Assembly (NCBI GenBank): GCA_018883305.1
Contig: VEQI01000046.1
Location: 1-13,743, forward strand
Direction of reading: 5' to 3'
Source: Limnohabitans sp.
Lineage (GTDB): Bacteria; Pseudomonadota; Gammaproteobacteria; Burkholderiales; Burkholderiaceae_C
DNA length: 13,743 nucleotides
In this document: piece by piece, positions 1-6,850 of the stretch
Numbering within the stretch: position 1 is the first letter of the stretch
Layout: each line of letters opens with the position of its first letter
Translations under genes and position numbers: made by a program
Notes under the pieces: model-generated
Databases searched by the model: none
What the model saw: only the letters and a program-made list of their open reading frames with translations
What the model was told of the DNA's origin: nothing

Positions 1-330
1 GCCTTTGATGTAATCCCTCAGGACCCCACCCGCGCTGAATACCGACAGGGGGGCACGCTGGGCGACGATCGGAAACACTGGTTTCGCGCCAAGTTTTTTC
101 AGCAGTACCGGCTGTTTTTTCGTTACCACGCTGCGGCCAAGATGATCGTCTACGCCTGGGTCAATGATGACGACACCAAGCGAGCCTACGAGAGCAGCGA
201 CGATGCCTACCGCGTCTTTCGCAAAATGCTCGAGAGCGGCCATCCGCCTGACGACTGGAGTCAGCTGCTGAGCCAAGCCGAACTTGAGGGGCCTCGGCTG
301 CAGCGTGTGCTCAACACTTTAGGCGAATAA
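1..330 (+). CDS. yhaV: Type II toxin-antitoxin YhaV-family toxin, 5'-truncated by the window edge
   Basis: The reading frame is open from base 1 to a TAA stop at 328-330, giving the last 109 residues; the start codon lies to the left of the window. The visible part lines up from memory with the C-terminal two thirds of E. coli YhaV: a W-x-R-x-KF stretch, then YRLFFRY, then AWVNDDDTKRAY, then VFxKMLxxGHPPxDW. All of these are family hallmarks. YhaV is an RelE-fold, translation-associated mRNA endonuclease that is normally neutralised by the antitoxin PrlF, usually encoded just upstream; that partner would be outside the window. This copy carries about 20 residues after the GHPPDDW block that continue past the usual end. 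The gene converges on gmd and has no functional link to the export locus that I can see. Family assignment is firm; activity is not shown by the sequence. Confidence 0.9.
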   Translation, partial: AFDVIPQDPTRAEYRQGGTLGDDRKHWFRAKFFQQYRLFFRYHAAAKMIVYAWVNDDDTKRAYESSDDAYRVFRKMLESGHPPDDWSQLLSQAELEGPRLQRVLNTLGE

Positions 331-416
331 GGTCACTGCCCTTGGGGAACGCAATCCTCAGCAGCCATGCAGCGGGATTTTCAACGTTCGTGTCGGTCCG
401 GATTAGCCTAGGGAAC
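331..416. other. Convergent intergenic gap between yhaV and gmd
   Basis: This 86-base gap separates two genes that end towards each other. A weak interrupted inverted repeat (347-357 against 375-389) is present but without a T tract on either strand, so I do not call a terminator. No RNA gene or small ORF stands out. Confidence 0.5.
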
Positions 417-1544
417 TTATTCAGCGCTGACCGTGATGTCGTAGCCGTGTTGTTTCAGCAAGGCGTTTTTCTTGGCCTGGGCGAGGTCTTCAGCCATCAT
501 TTCGGCGCACATGGCTTGCACGGTGACTTCGGGCACCCAGCCTAATTTCTGTTTGGCCTTGCTGGGGTCGCCCAGCAGGGTTTCGACTTCGGTGGGGCGG
601 AAATAGCGGGGGTCGATGCGCACCACCACGTCGCCCACCTTCAAGGCCGGGGCATGGGGGCCTGTGACCGATGTCACCACGGCTTTTTCTTCCAGGCCCT
701 GGCCTTCAAAGCGCAACTGCAGGCCCAGCTCTTGCGCCGACCAGGCAATGAACTGGCGCACACTGAACTGCACGCCGGTGGCAATCACAAAATCTTCGGG
801 GGTTTCTTGCTGCAGCATCAGCCACTGCATGCGCACATAGTCTTTGGCGTGGCCCCAGTCGCGCAAGGCATCCAGGTTGCCCATGTACAGGCATTGCTCG
901 AGGCCTTGGGCCATGTTGGCCAAGCCGCGCGTGATTTTGCGGGTGACAAAGGTTTCGCCCCGGCGCGGCGACTCATGGTTGAACAAGATGCCATTGCAGG
1001 CATACATGCCATAGGCCTCACGGTAGTTCACCGTGATCCAGTAGGCGTACATCTTGGCCACCGCATAGGGGCTGCGGGGATAGAACGGCGTGGTTTCTTT
1101 TTGGGGTGTTTCCTGCACCAAGCCGTAGAGCTCCGAGGTCGAGGCCTGGTAGAAGCGGGTCTTTTTTTCCAGCCCGAGGATTCGAATGGCTTCCAGCAGC
1201 CGCAGTGTGCCCATGGCGTCCACGTCGGCGGTGTACTCGGGGCTTTCAAAACTCACCGCCACATGGCTTTGCGCGCCCAGGTTGTAAATTTCGTCGGGCT
1301 GGGTTTCTTGCACGATGCGAATCAGGTTGCTGGTGTCGGTCAGGTCACCGTAGTGCAGTTTGAAGCGCGCGTTTTCAATGTGCGGGTCCTGGTAAATGTG
1401 GTCCACACGCTGGGTGTTGAACAGGCTGGCACGCCGCTTGATGCCATGCACCACATAGCCTTTGTCCAGCAAAAACTCGGCAAGGTAGGAGCCATCCTGC
1501 CCGGTGATGCCAGTGATCAACGCCACTTTGTTTGTCGCAGTCAT
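417..1544 (-). CDS. gmd: GDP-mannose 4,6-dehydratase
   Basis: Converts GDP-D-mannose to GDP-4-keto-6-deoxy-D-mannose in the cytoplasm, the first committed step towards GDP-L-fucose and related deoxysugars. The 375-residue product matches the usual length of the family (about 370). It is an extended short-chain dehydrogenase: the NADP-binding glycine motif TGITGQDG is at residues 11-18, the STSELYG active-site segment at 135-141 (Thr136 and Glu138 in the expected catalytic positions), and the YxxxK pair is Tyr160/Lys164. The conserved NHESPRRGETFVTRKI block (189-204) and the RDWGHAKDYV block (228-237) are also present. Start is an ATG at 1544 that overlaps the TGA of fcl (ATGA), so translation is probably coupled. 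It is the last gene of the exporter/sugar block; the stop TAA is at 417-419. The paired fcl downstream enzyme makes GDP-L-fucose the likely end product. Nothing looks broken. Confidence 0.96.
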   Translation of the reverse strand: MTATNKVALITGITGQDGSYLAEFLLDKGYVVHGIKRRASLFNTQRVDHIYQDPHIENARFKLHYGDLTDTSNLIRIVQETQPDEIYNLGAQSHVAVSFESPEYTADVDAMGTLRLLEAIRILGLEKKTRFYQASTSELYGLVQETPQKETTPFYPRSPYAVAKMYAYWITVNYREAYGMYACNGILFNHESPRRGETFVTRKITRGLANMAQGLEQCLYMGNLDALRDWGHAKDYVRMQWLMLQQETPEDFVIATGVQFSVRQFIAWSAQELGLQLRFEGQGLEEKAVVTSVTGPHAPALKVGDVVVRIDPRYFRPTEVETLLGDPSKAKQKLGWVPEVTVQAMCAEMMAEDLAQAKKNALLKQHGYDITVSAE

Positions 1545-2545
1545 GTCGGTCTCTTTGAGTCAGTGCCGGTGGCGTAGTTTGCCAAAAAATCCTGGTAGGC
1601 CCTTTGCAAGCCTTGCGCCAAACCCACCTGGGGGGTCCAGCCCAAAGCCCGCAGCCGCTGACTGTCCATCAGTTTTCGGGGCGTGCCGTCAGGTTTTTGG
1701 GTGTCAAACACAATCTGGCCGGTGTAGCCTACCACTTGTGCCACCGTGCGGGCTGCTTCTGCAATGGTCACATCGTCGCCCCAGCCCACGTTGATGTGAC
1801 TCAGCATGGGCTGGGTGTGCTGCTGGTACACAGCCGCCGGCAAATTCATCACATGCACGCTGGCAGAAGCCATGTCGTCCACATACAAAAACTCGCGCCG
1901 CGGGGTGCCGCTGCCCCACACGGTCACTTGCGGCAACCCGTCGCGTTGAGCCTCGTGAAAGCGCCGAATCAGGGCCGGCAGCACATGGGAATTTTCAGGA
2001 TGGTAGTTGTCACCGGGGCCATAGAGGTTGGTGGGCATGACGCTGCGGTAGTCCACGCCATGGCTGGCAGCGTACTGGCGGTTGTAGCTTTCGCACAGTT
2101 TGATGCCGGCAATTTTGGCAATCGCATAGGGCTCGTTGGTGGCCTCCAGGGTACCGGTCAACAAAGCATCTTCACGCATCGGTTGCGCGGCCAGGCGCGG
2201 ATAGATGCAGCTCGAGCCTAAAAACAACAACTTGCGAACACCGTGGGCAAAGGCAGCCTGAATCACGTTGGCTTGAATCATCAGGTTGTCGTAGATGAAA
2301 TCGGCCGGGTAGGTGTTGTTGGCATGAATGCCACCCACCCTGGCCGCCGCCAGGTACACCTGGGTAGGGCGGTGCTGGCCAAAAAACGCATTCACCGCCT
2401 GCTGGTTCGTCAGGTCCAGCTCGGCATGGGTGGCGGTGACCAGGTCTTGCGGCGCATGGCCTTGGGCCCGCAAGGCTCGCACAATGGCCGAGCCCACCAT
2501 GCCGCGGTGGCCTGCAATGTAAATTTTGTCGGGCGTGTGTTGCAC
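1541..2545 (-). CDS. fcl: GDP-L-fucose synthase (GDP-4-keto-6-deoxy-D-mannose 3,5-epimerase-4-reductase)
   Basis: Takes the Gmd product through a double epimerisation and an NADPH-dependent reduction to GDP-L-fucose. The 334-residue protein shows the dinucleotide motif GHRGMVG at residues 12-18, the SSCIYP segment at 111-116 (Cys113 at the position of the E. coli acid/base Cys109), the catalytic YAIAK (Tyr140, Lys144), and NSH at 185-187 matching the E. coli His179 region. The conserved PTNLYGPGDN and RREFLYVDDMA blocks are intact. The start is most likely GTG at 2545: the in-frame stop TGA (2563-2561, also the tolC-type gene's stop) lies only five codons upstream and no ATG lies between. No strong Shine-Dalgarno is visible, so translation may depend on coupling to the gene before it, which ends 15 bases upstream. 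Its 3' end overlaps gmd by 4 bases. Confidence 0.95.
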   Translation of the reverse strand: MQHTPDKIYIAGHRGMVGSAIVRALRAQGHAPQDLVTATHAELDLTNQQAVNAFFGQHRPTQVYLAAARVGGIHANNTYPADFIYDNLMIQANVIQAAFAHGVRKLLFLGSSCIYPRLAAQPMREDALLTGTLEATNEPYAIAKIAGIKLCESYNRQYAASHGVDYRSVMPTNLYGPGDNYHPENSHVLPALIRRFHEAQRDGLPQVTVWGSGTPRREFLYVDDMASASVHVMNLPAAVYQQHTQPMLSHINVGWGDDVTIAEAARTVAQVVGYTGQIVFDTQKPDGTPRKLMDSQRLRALGWTPQVGLAQGLQRAYQDFLANYATGTDSKRPT

Positions 2546-2560
2546 AGAAAGCTCGATGAA

Positions 2561-3805
2561 TCAGGGAGTGAACAGCGATTGGGTCAGCGTCATGGCATCG
2601 GCGGGTTTCACGCCTTTGCTCAGTTGGTAGCTCAGCGACTGCTCCGACAAGGTCATGTGCAGGTTCAGGCGCTGGCGTTGCACGTCAAAGCTCGCCAAAA
2701 TGGCATTGACCACATCGGTGGCCTTGGCCACACCCGCCTCGTAGGCCTTCTCTGTGGACGCCACGGTGGCTTGCGAAATTTCCACGGCCTTGCTGCGGTA
2801 GGCCATTTCCTGGGCATACGCCTTCAAAGAAAAGCCGCCACTGACGCTTTCCAGCCGCACTTGCTCCATGGCCTCTGCCAGCGCGGCCTCGGCCTTTTGA
2901 ATGTCCAGCTCGGCGCGTTGCCTGGCCGACAAAGAATACGCCGACAGCCCGGTGGGCATGGAAATTTGCACGCCCTTGTAAATGTCCTGTGCGCCATTGA
3001 AATGCGTGGTGCGGTAAATGGCGTTCACCGTGGGCACATAGGCGTTTCGGGCACGGGTCAGGCCCAGCTGCGCAAATTCCACCTGGGCTTTGGCCTGCAA
3101 AATGGTCGGGCTCAACGCCACATCGCGGTCAATCAAGGCCTGGGGCAGCTCAAAGCTGGCGGCACGCTGGTAATCGGGTTTGACAAAAATTTGAACGGTT
3201 TGCAAGCCCGTGGCCGACAGGTAGCGCTGTTGTGCAAAGGTGATGTCGGCCTGCAAGGCCTGGTAGCGGGCCATCGCCTGGGTGTACTGCACCTGGGCGG
3301 TGGTGACATCGATCACACTGCCACTGCCCAGCTCAAAGCGCCGCGCCGCCCGCTGCACCTGCTTGTCCAGCGCCTGAGCCTCTTGCAGCGCGAGCGATTC
3401 CATTTCCTTGAGCTGCACCCACTGCGACACCAGCTTGTAAATCTTGCGCGCAAGGTCCAGCTCTTTGACCGCAAAGGTGGCTTGGGTGTAGGCCTCGCGC
3501 CCGGTCATTTCCCGGTAGTTGGCCAGCTTGTCCATGTCAATCAGGGGCTGGGTCACCTGGTAGGTGGTGCGGCTATGGGTTTCAAACGGGGCACGGCCGT
3601 TTTCAACAGAGGCGCCGGGCAGGTAGACCAAGCCGGCCCGGTTGGCATCTTGCAGGCCCAAATTGCGTTCTGCCACGGCCGACAGATAGGTTCGGTCGTA
3701 GGTCAGCGCCTGGTTGAAAGCTTCCACAAAACTTTGCGACTGCGCCCCCAGCCAGCCCCATCCGAGGCCCAACGCCAGCACAGTCTGTCGCAAGGGCTTG
3801 TTCAT
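2561..3805 (-). CDS. TolC-family outer membrane channel of the type I secretion system
   Basis: Outer membrane exit duct that would complete the ABC-HlyD-TolC tunnel. The 414-residue product starts with a probable signal peptide: basic NKPLRQ followed by a hydrophobic run to about residue 20, and probable cleavage near residues 21-24 (AQSQS). The mature part has the two-fold internal repeat of outer membrane efflux proteins: FELGSGSVIDVTTAQ at 157-171 in the first half and YEAGVAKATDVVNA at 355-368 in the second, each followed by a long alpha-helical stretch. Length is slightly below the 440-490 typical of TolC, as often in dedicated type I outer membrane proteins. The ATG at 3805 lies 1 base after the hlyD-type stop, so it is translated from the same message; no clear independent ribosome site. 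It does not carry a lipobox. Assignment to a secretion rather than multidrug efflux role comes from its neighbours. Confidence 0.92.
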   Translation of the reverse strand: MNKPLRQTVLALGLGWGWLGAQSQSFVEAFNQALTYDRTYLSAVAERNLGLQDANRAGLVYLPGASVENGRAPFETHSRTTYQVTQPLIDMDKLANYREMTGREAYTQATFAVKELDLARKIYKLVSQWVQLKEMESLALQEAQALDKQVQRAARRFELGSGSVIDVTTAQVQYTQAMARYQALQADITFAQQRYLSATGLQTVQIFVKPDYQRAASFELPQALIDRDVALSPTILQAKAQVEFAQLGLTRARNAYVPTVNAIYRTTHFNGAQDIYKGVQISMPTGLSAYSLSARQRAELDIQKAEAALAEAMEQVRLESVSGGFSLKAYAQEMAYRSKAVEISQATVASTEKAYEAGVAKATDVVNAILASFDVQRQRLNLHMTLSEQSLSYQLSKGVKPADAMTLTQSLFTP

Positions 3806-3806
3806 G

Positions 3807-5057
3807 TCAGTTCAGGAACGACTTGGCCAGTTGATCGGTCAGCGGCTTGAACAGGTAGGTCAGGAACGACCGCTCACCGCCTTTGAACACCACATCCACC
3901 GGCATGCCGGGTTGCAGGGTTTTGCCCGGCAGCTTTTCTGCCAGATCGTCTTTGATGGCAATGCGCACCAGGTAGTACTCGGCGCGATTGGCCTCGGCCG
4001 AGTGGCTGGGGTCGCCAATTTTGTCGGACGCCACCTTGTCGGCGCCCACCAAAATCACCTCGCCCTGTAACACCGGGGTGTTGCGCTGCACAAAGGCCAC
4101 AAAGCGCAAATTGGCTTGCATGCCCTGTTTGATCTTGCCAATCAGGTAGGTCGGCACACGGGCCTCGATGACCAGGTCGTTGCTGCCAGGCACCACCTCC
4201 ATCAGCGTCTGCGCCGGTGTGACCACGCCGCCCAGGGTGTTCACCCGCAGGCCCGACACCACCCCCGTCACCGGCGAGCGAATGTCAAACTGGCCGCGGT
4301 CAAAACTGAGCGACTGCACCTTGGCCTGCACAGCGTCTTTCAAGCCCAAAATGTCCGACAGCTCCTGGTCTATTTTGGACAGGCGCGCATTCACCAGTTG
4401 CGACAACTCGCTTTCGTTGCGCAACGCTTCGCGGGCCATGTTGTTGGCATCCAGGCGCGGCATCAAGCCTTCAGAGGCCAGCTTCAAGGCGTTCTGGGCG
4501 TCGGCTTTCAACAACTCCAGCTGTTCTTTTTTCGTGCGCAACGAGGTCACATACTCGGCCTTGCGCGCTTCGAACAATTTGAGCTGAACGCTCTTGGCCT
4601 CCAGCACGCGGGCGTCCTTGCCCATTTTTTCCAACACCGCCAGCCACTGGATGGCCGGCAGGTCTTGGCGCTCGCTGCGCAAGCGGCTTTCGCTGGCCAA
4701 GAGGTTGATCAGCTGCAGTTGCGCGCTGGCCAGGTTGGCATCGGAGTTCAGGGGGTTCAGTTGCACCAGCAACTCGCCCTCTTTCACGGCCTGACCCTCG
4801 GTCACCCAGATTTTGCTGACCACGCCGCCAATCGGGTGCTGCACCATCTTGCGGTTACCGAGCGATGTCACCGAGCCCTCCACGGCCACCCCCTCGTCCA
4901 GCGGGGCCACCACGCTCCATGCGGCGAAGGCCATGAAGAACACCACAATGGCCCAGCCCATCACCGAGCCCAGCTCAATTTTGCCGGCCTCGGGCGGCAC
5001 CAGGTCGCGCGGGGTCAGATCGGCCTTGCGGTAGGCATTGAACAGACGGTCCATCAT
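3807..5057 (-). CDS. HlyD-family periplasmic adaptor (membrane fusion protein) of the type I secretion system
   Basis: Inner-membrane-anchored adaptor that bridges the ABC transporter and the TolC-type duct. The 416-residue product has a short cytoplasmic N-terminus, one transmembrane segment at about 33-51, then a first half-lipoyl domain (about 64-103, with QHPIGGVVSKIWVTEGQAV), a long helical hairpin rich in Lys, Glu, Leu and Gln (about 105-255), the second half-lipoyl (258-289, DIRSPVTGVVSGLRV), a beta-barrel domain, and the HlyD-type C-terminal signature LQPGMPVDVVFKGGER at 381-396. This order and length are those of HlyD/PrtE/RsaE adaptors. Its ATG (5057) overlaps the transporter stop as ATGATG/TGA; the second ATG at 5054 is an alternative start with little consequence. 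Its stop lies 1 base before the next ATG. Confidence 0.95.
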   Translation of the reverse strand: MMDRLFNAYRKADLTPRDLVPPEAGKIELGSVMGWAIVVFFMAFAAWSVVAPLDEGVAVEGSVTSLGNRKMVQHPIGGVVSKIWVTEGQAVKEGELLVQLNPLNSDANLASAQLQLINLLASESRLRSERQDLPAIQWLAVLEKMGKDARVLEAKSVQLKLFEARKAEYVTSLRTKKEQLELLKADAQNALKLASEGLMPRLDANNMAREALRNESELSQLVNARLSKIDQELSDILGLKDAVQAKVQSLSFDRGQFDIRSPVTGVVSGLRVNTLGGVVTPAQTLMEVVPGSNDLVIEARVPTYLIGKIKQGMQANLRFVAFVQRNTPVLQGEVILVGADKVASDKIGDPSHSAEANRAEYYLVRIAIKDDLAEKLPGKTLQPGMPVDVVFKGGERSFLTYLFKPLTDQLAKSFLN

Positions 5058-6775
5058 GATGCGTCTCCGCTGGCCGTCGCGGTCGTTTGTGCCGCCTGCT
5101 TTTGCTGGAACATCTGAATCACCTCTTGCGTCGGCCCCAGCGCCACGGCCTTGCCGGCCTGCAACACCAGGAGCCGATCGGCCAGGCCCAGCAACGACGG
5201 ACGGTGCGTCACCGCCACCACGGTGCTGCCTTGCTGTTTGAACTCCAGCACCAGACGCGCCAGAATTTTTTCGCCCTCATCGTCCAGGGCGCTGTTGGGC
5301 TCGTCCAGTATCAACAGCCTGGGGTTCTTGTATATCGCCCGGGCAATCGACAAGCGCTGGCGCTGGCCCCCCGACATGACAAACGCACTGCCATCGCCAA
5401 TCGGGGTGTTGTAGCCCAGCGGGAACTTCAGAATCACTTCGTGCATGCCTACCCGCTGCGCGGCCTGCACCACGGCGTCGGGGTCCACCTCGCCCAAGCG
5501 TGCGATGTTCTGCGCCACGGTGCCATCAAAAAAGCCCACGTCCTGCGCCACATAGCCCAGGTGCGGGCCAATTTCATCGCGGTCCCAGGACGACATCTCG
5601 ACGCCATCGAGCCGGATCGAGCCATGGCTGACGGGCCACAGCCCCACCAGGGCCTTGGCCAAGGTCGACTTGCCGCTGCCCATGGGGCCCACCACCGCCA
5701 GAATGCTGCCCGCTTGCACGTCAAAACTCAAGGCGTCCAGCACCGGCTCCTTGCACATGGGCGGCGTCACCGACACGTCCTTCAGCACCAGGTGGCCTTG
5801 CGGGGCCGGCAAAGGCATGGCCTTGGGCTTGGTGTGGTAGTCCAGCAGCAGGTCGTTCAAGCGCTGGTAGGCCTGGCGTGCCTCGATGATGTGCTTCCAA
5901 TGCCCCAGAATTTTTTGAACCGGGCCGATCGCCTTGTTGATCAGCATCGAGGCGGCAAACACCATGCTGGCCGTGATCATGTCGTAAATGGCCAGGTAAG
6001 CCCCCAGGCCCAGCGCCAGGGACGGCAGCAGCTTGTTCAGCAACCCAATCATGCCCCCCACACTGCCCGCCAACTCCGAGGCCGAGGTTTGCATCTCCAG
6101 GTATTTCTTGTGCTCTTCGTACCACAGCTTGCGTGCGGCCGACTCCATGCCCATGGCATAGCTGGTCTCGACGTGGCGCATCAGCATCATGGCCTTGCGG
6201 TTGGCCTGGGCATACTGGTTGTTGGCGCTCATCAGCACACCCGAGGTCAGCTTCTGCTGCACATAGGTGGTGATCAACAACAACACCATGGCCCCTGCCG
6301 TGAACACGGCCAGAATCGGATGCATCAACAAGCCCACCAGGATGGCGATCAAGGCCATGGGCACCTCCATCAGGGCCAGGGCTGGCCCAGAGGTGATGAA
6401 CTGCTTGAACGACACCAGGTCGCCCAGCAGCTGGTGGATGTTCACATCCCGGTTTTTGGTCTGGTTGCGGTAGGCCGCATCGAACACATCGGGGCCCAAC
6501 TCCCAATCCAGCTTGAGTGCCAGACGCACCATGATCTGGGTGCGCACCCACTCCATCGTGCCTGAAAACAAATACACCAGCACCAGCACCACGGTCAGCG
6601 AAATCAGGGTGACCAGGCTGCGGCTCGACACCACGCGGTCGTAGGTGTTCAACATGTAAATGATGGGGCCCAGCGCCACCAGTTCAATGAAGAACGTCAG
6701 CACCAAGCTTGCCCACAGCACCCGCGTCTGCTTGAACAACAGCGCGCCCACAGGGGTCTTGAAAAAAGCAACCAT
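5054..6775 (-). CDS. Type I secretion ABC transporter/ATPase, PrtD/RsaD-like
   Basis: Inner membrane half-transporter that would dimerise to power export of the neighbouring giant protein. It has 573 residues from the ATG at 6775; a TTG one codon upstream (6778) is also possible, and the numbers below count from that TTG. The N-terminal membrane domain has hydrophobic helices at roughly 24-42, 55-72, 134-152, 156-171, 240-262 and 266-282. The nucleotide-binding domain is complete: Walker A GPMGSGKST 364-372, Q-loop Gln412, signature MSGGQ 468-472, Walker B LLILDEP 488-494 with catalytic Glu493, and H-loop His525. There is no N-terminal C39 peptidase or C39-like domain (membrane helices begin near residue 24), so it belongs with the PrtD/RsaD/AprD group, which exports substrates without leader cleavage. 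It starts only about 20 bases after an intrinsic terminator, and no clear promoter or strong ribosome site is visible in between, so expression may rely on read-through from the giant gene. Its stop overlaps the hlyD-type start by 4 bases. Confidence 0.96.
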   Translation of the reverse strand: MVAFFKTPVGALLFKQTRVLWASLVLTFFIELVALGPIIYMLNTYDRVVSSRSLVTLISLTVVLVLVYLFSGTMEWVRTQIMVRLALKLDWELGPDVFDAAYRNQTKNRDVNIHQLLGDLVSFKQFITSGPALALMEVPMALIAILVGLLMHPILAVFTAGAMVLLLITTYVQQKLTSGVLMSANNQYAQANRKAMMLMRHVETSYAMGMESAARKLWYEEHKKYLEMQTSASELAGSVGGMIGLLNKLLPSLALGLGAYLAIYDMITASMVFAASMLINKAIGPVQKILGHWKHIIEARQAYQRLNDLLLDYHTKPKAMPLPAPQGHLVLKDVSVTPPMCKEPVLDALSFDVQAGSILAVVGPMGSGKSTLAKALVGLWPVSHGSIRLDGVEMSSWDRDEIGPHLGYVAQDVGFFDGTVAQNIARLGEVDPDAVVQAAQRVGMHEVILKFPLGYNTPIGDGSAFVMSGGQRQRLSIARAIYKNPRLLILDEPNSALDDEGEKILARLVLEFKQQGSTVVAVTHRPSLLGLADRLLVLQAGKAVALGPTQEVIQMFQQKQAAQTTATASGDAS

Positions 6776-6794
6776 CAAATCGAACCGAATCTCT

Positions 6795-6831
6795 GAAGAA
6801 AAACAGCCCTACCAATTGCTTGGTAGGGCTG
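6795..6831 (-). terminator. Intrinsic terminator between the giant substrate gene and the exporter operon
   Basis: A perfect 12-bp inverted repeat (arms 6804-6815 and 6820-6831; minus-strand arm CAGCCCTACCAA) closes a 4-base loop. Reading the minus strand, the stem is followed directly by TTTTTCTTC (6803 to 6795). On the plus strand no T run follows, so it is directional. It lies about 20 bases after the stop codon of the giant gene and about 20 bases before the transporter start. Confidence 0.9.
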
Positions 6832-6850
6832 AGCAGGGTGAATGAACCTG

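Noticed and set aside
347..389. Interrupted inverted repeat in the gap between yhaV and gmd as a bidirectional terminator
   Set aside because: The stem is two short 5-bp blocks with unequal internal loops and there is no T tract on either side.
2243..3850. Plus-strand open frame of 535 codons
   Set aside because: Runs antisense across the fcl and TolC-type genes, which have clear family motifs; the translation is His/Gly/Leu-rich without recognisable features. Similar antisense frames at 654-1577, 4116-5117 and 5087-6565 were rejected for the same reason.
6776..6778. TTG as the start of the ABC transporter
   Set aside because: An ATG follows directly and no ribosome site favours the TTG; the difference is one residue, so it cannot be excluded.
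6776..6803. Promoter for the exporter operon after the terminator
   Set aside because: The space is under 30 bases and contains no convincing -35/-10 pair; a promoter further upstream inside the giant gene cannot be judged by eye.
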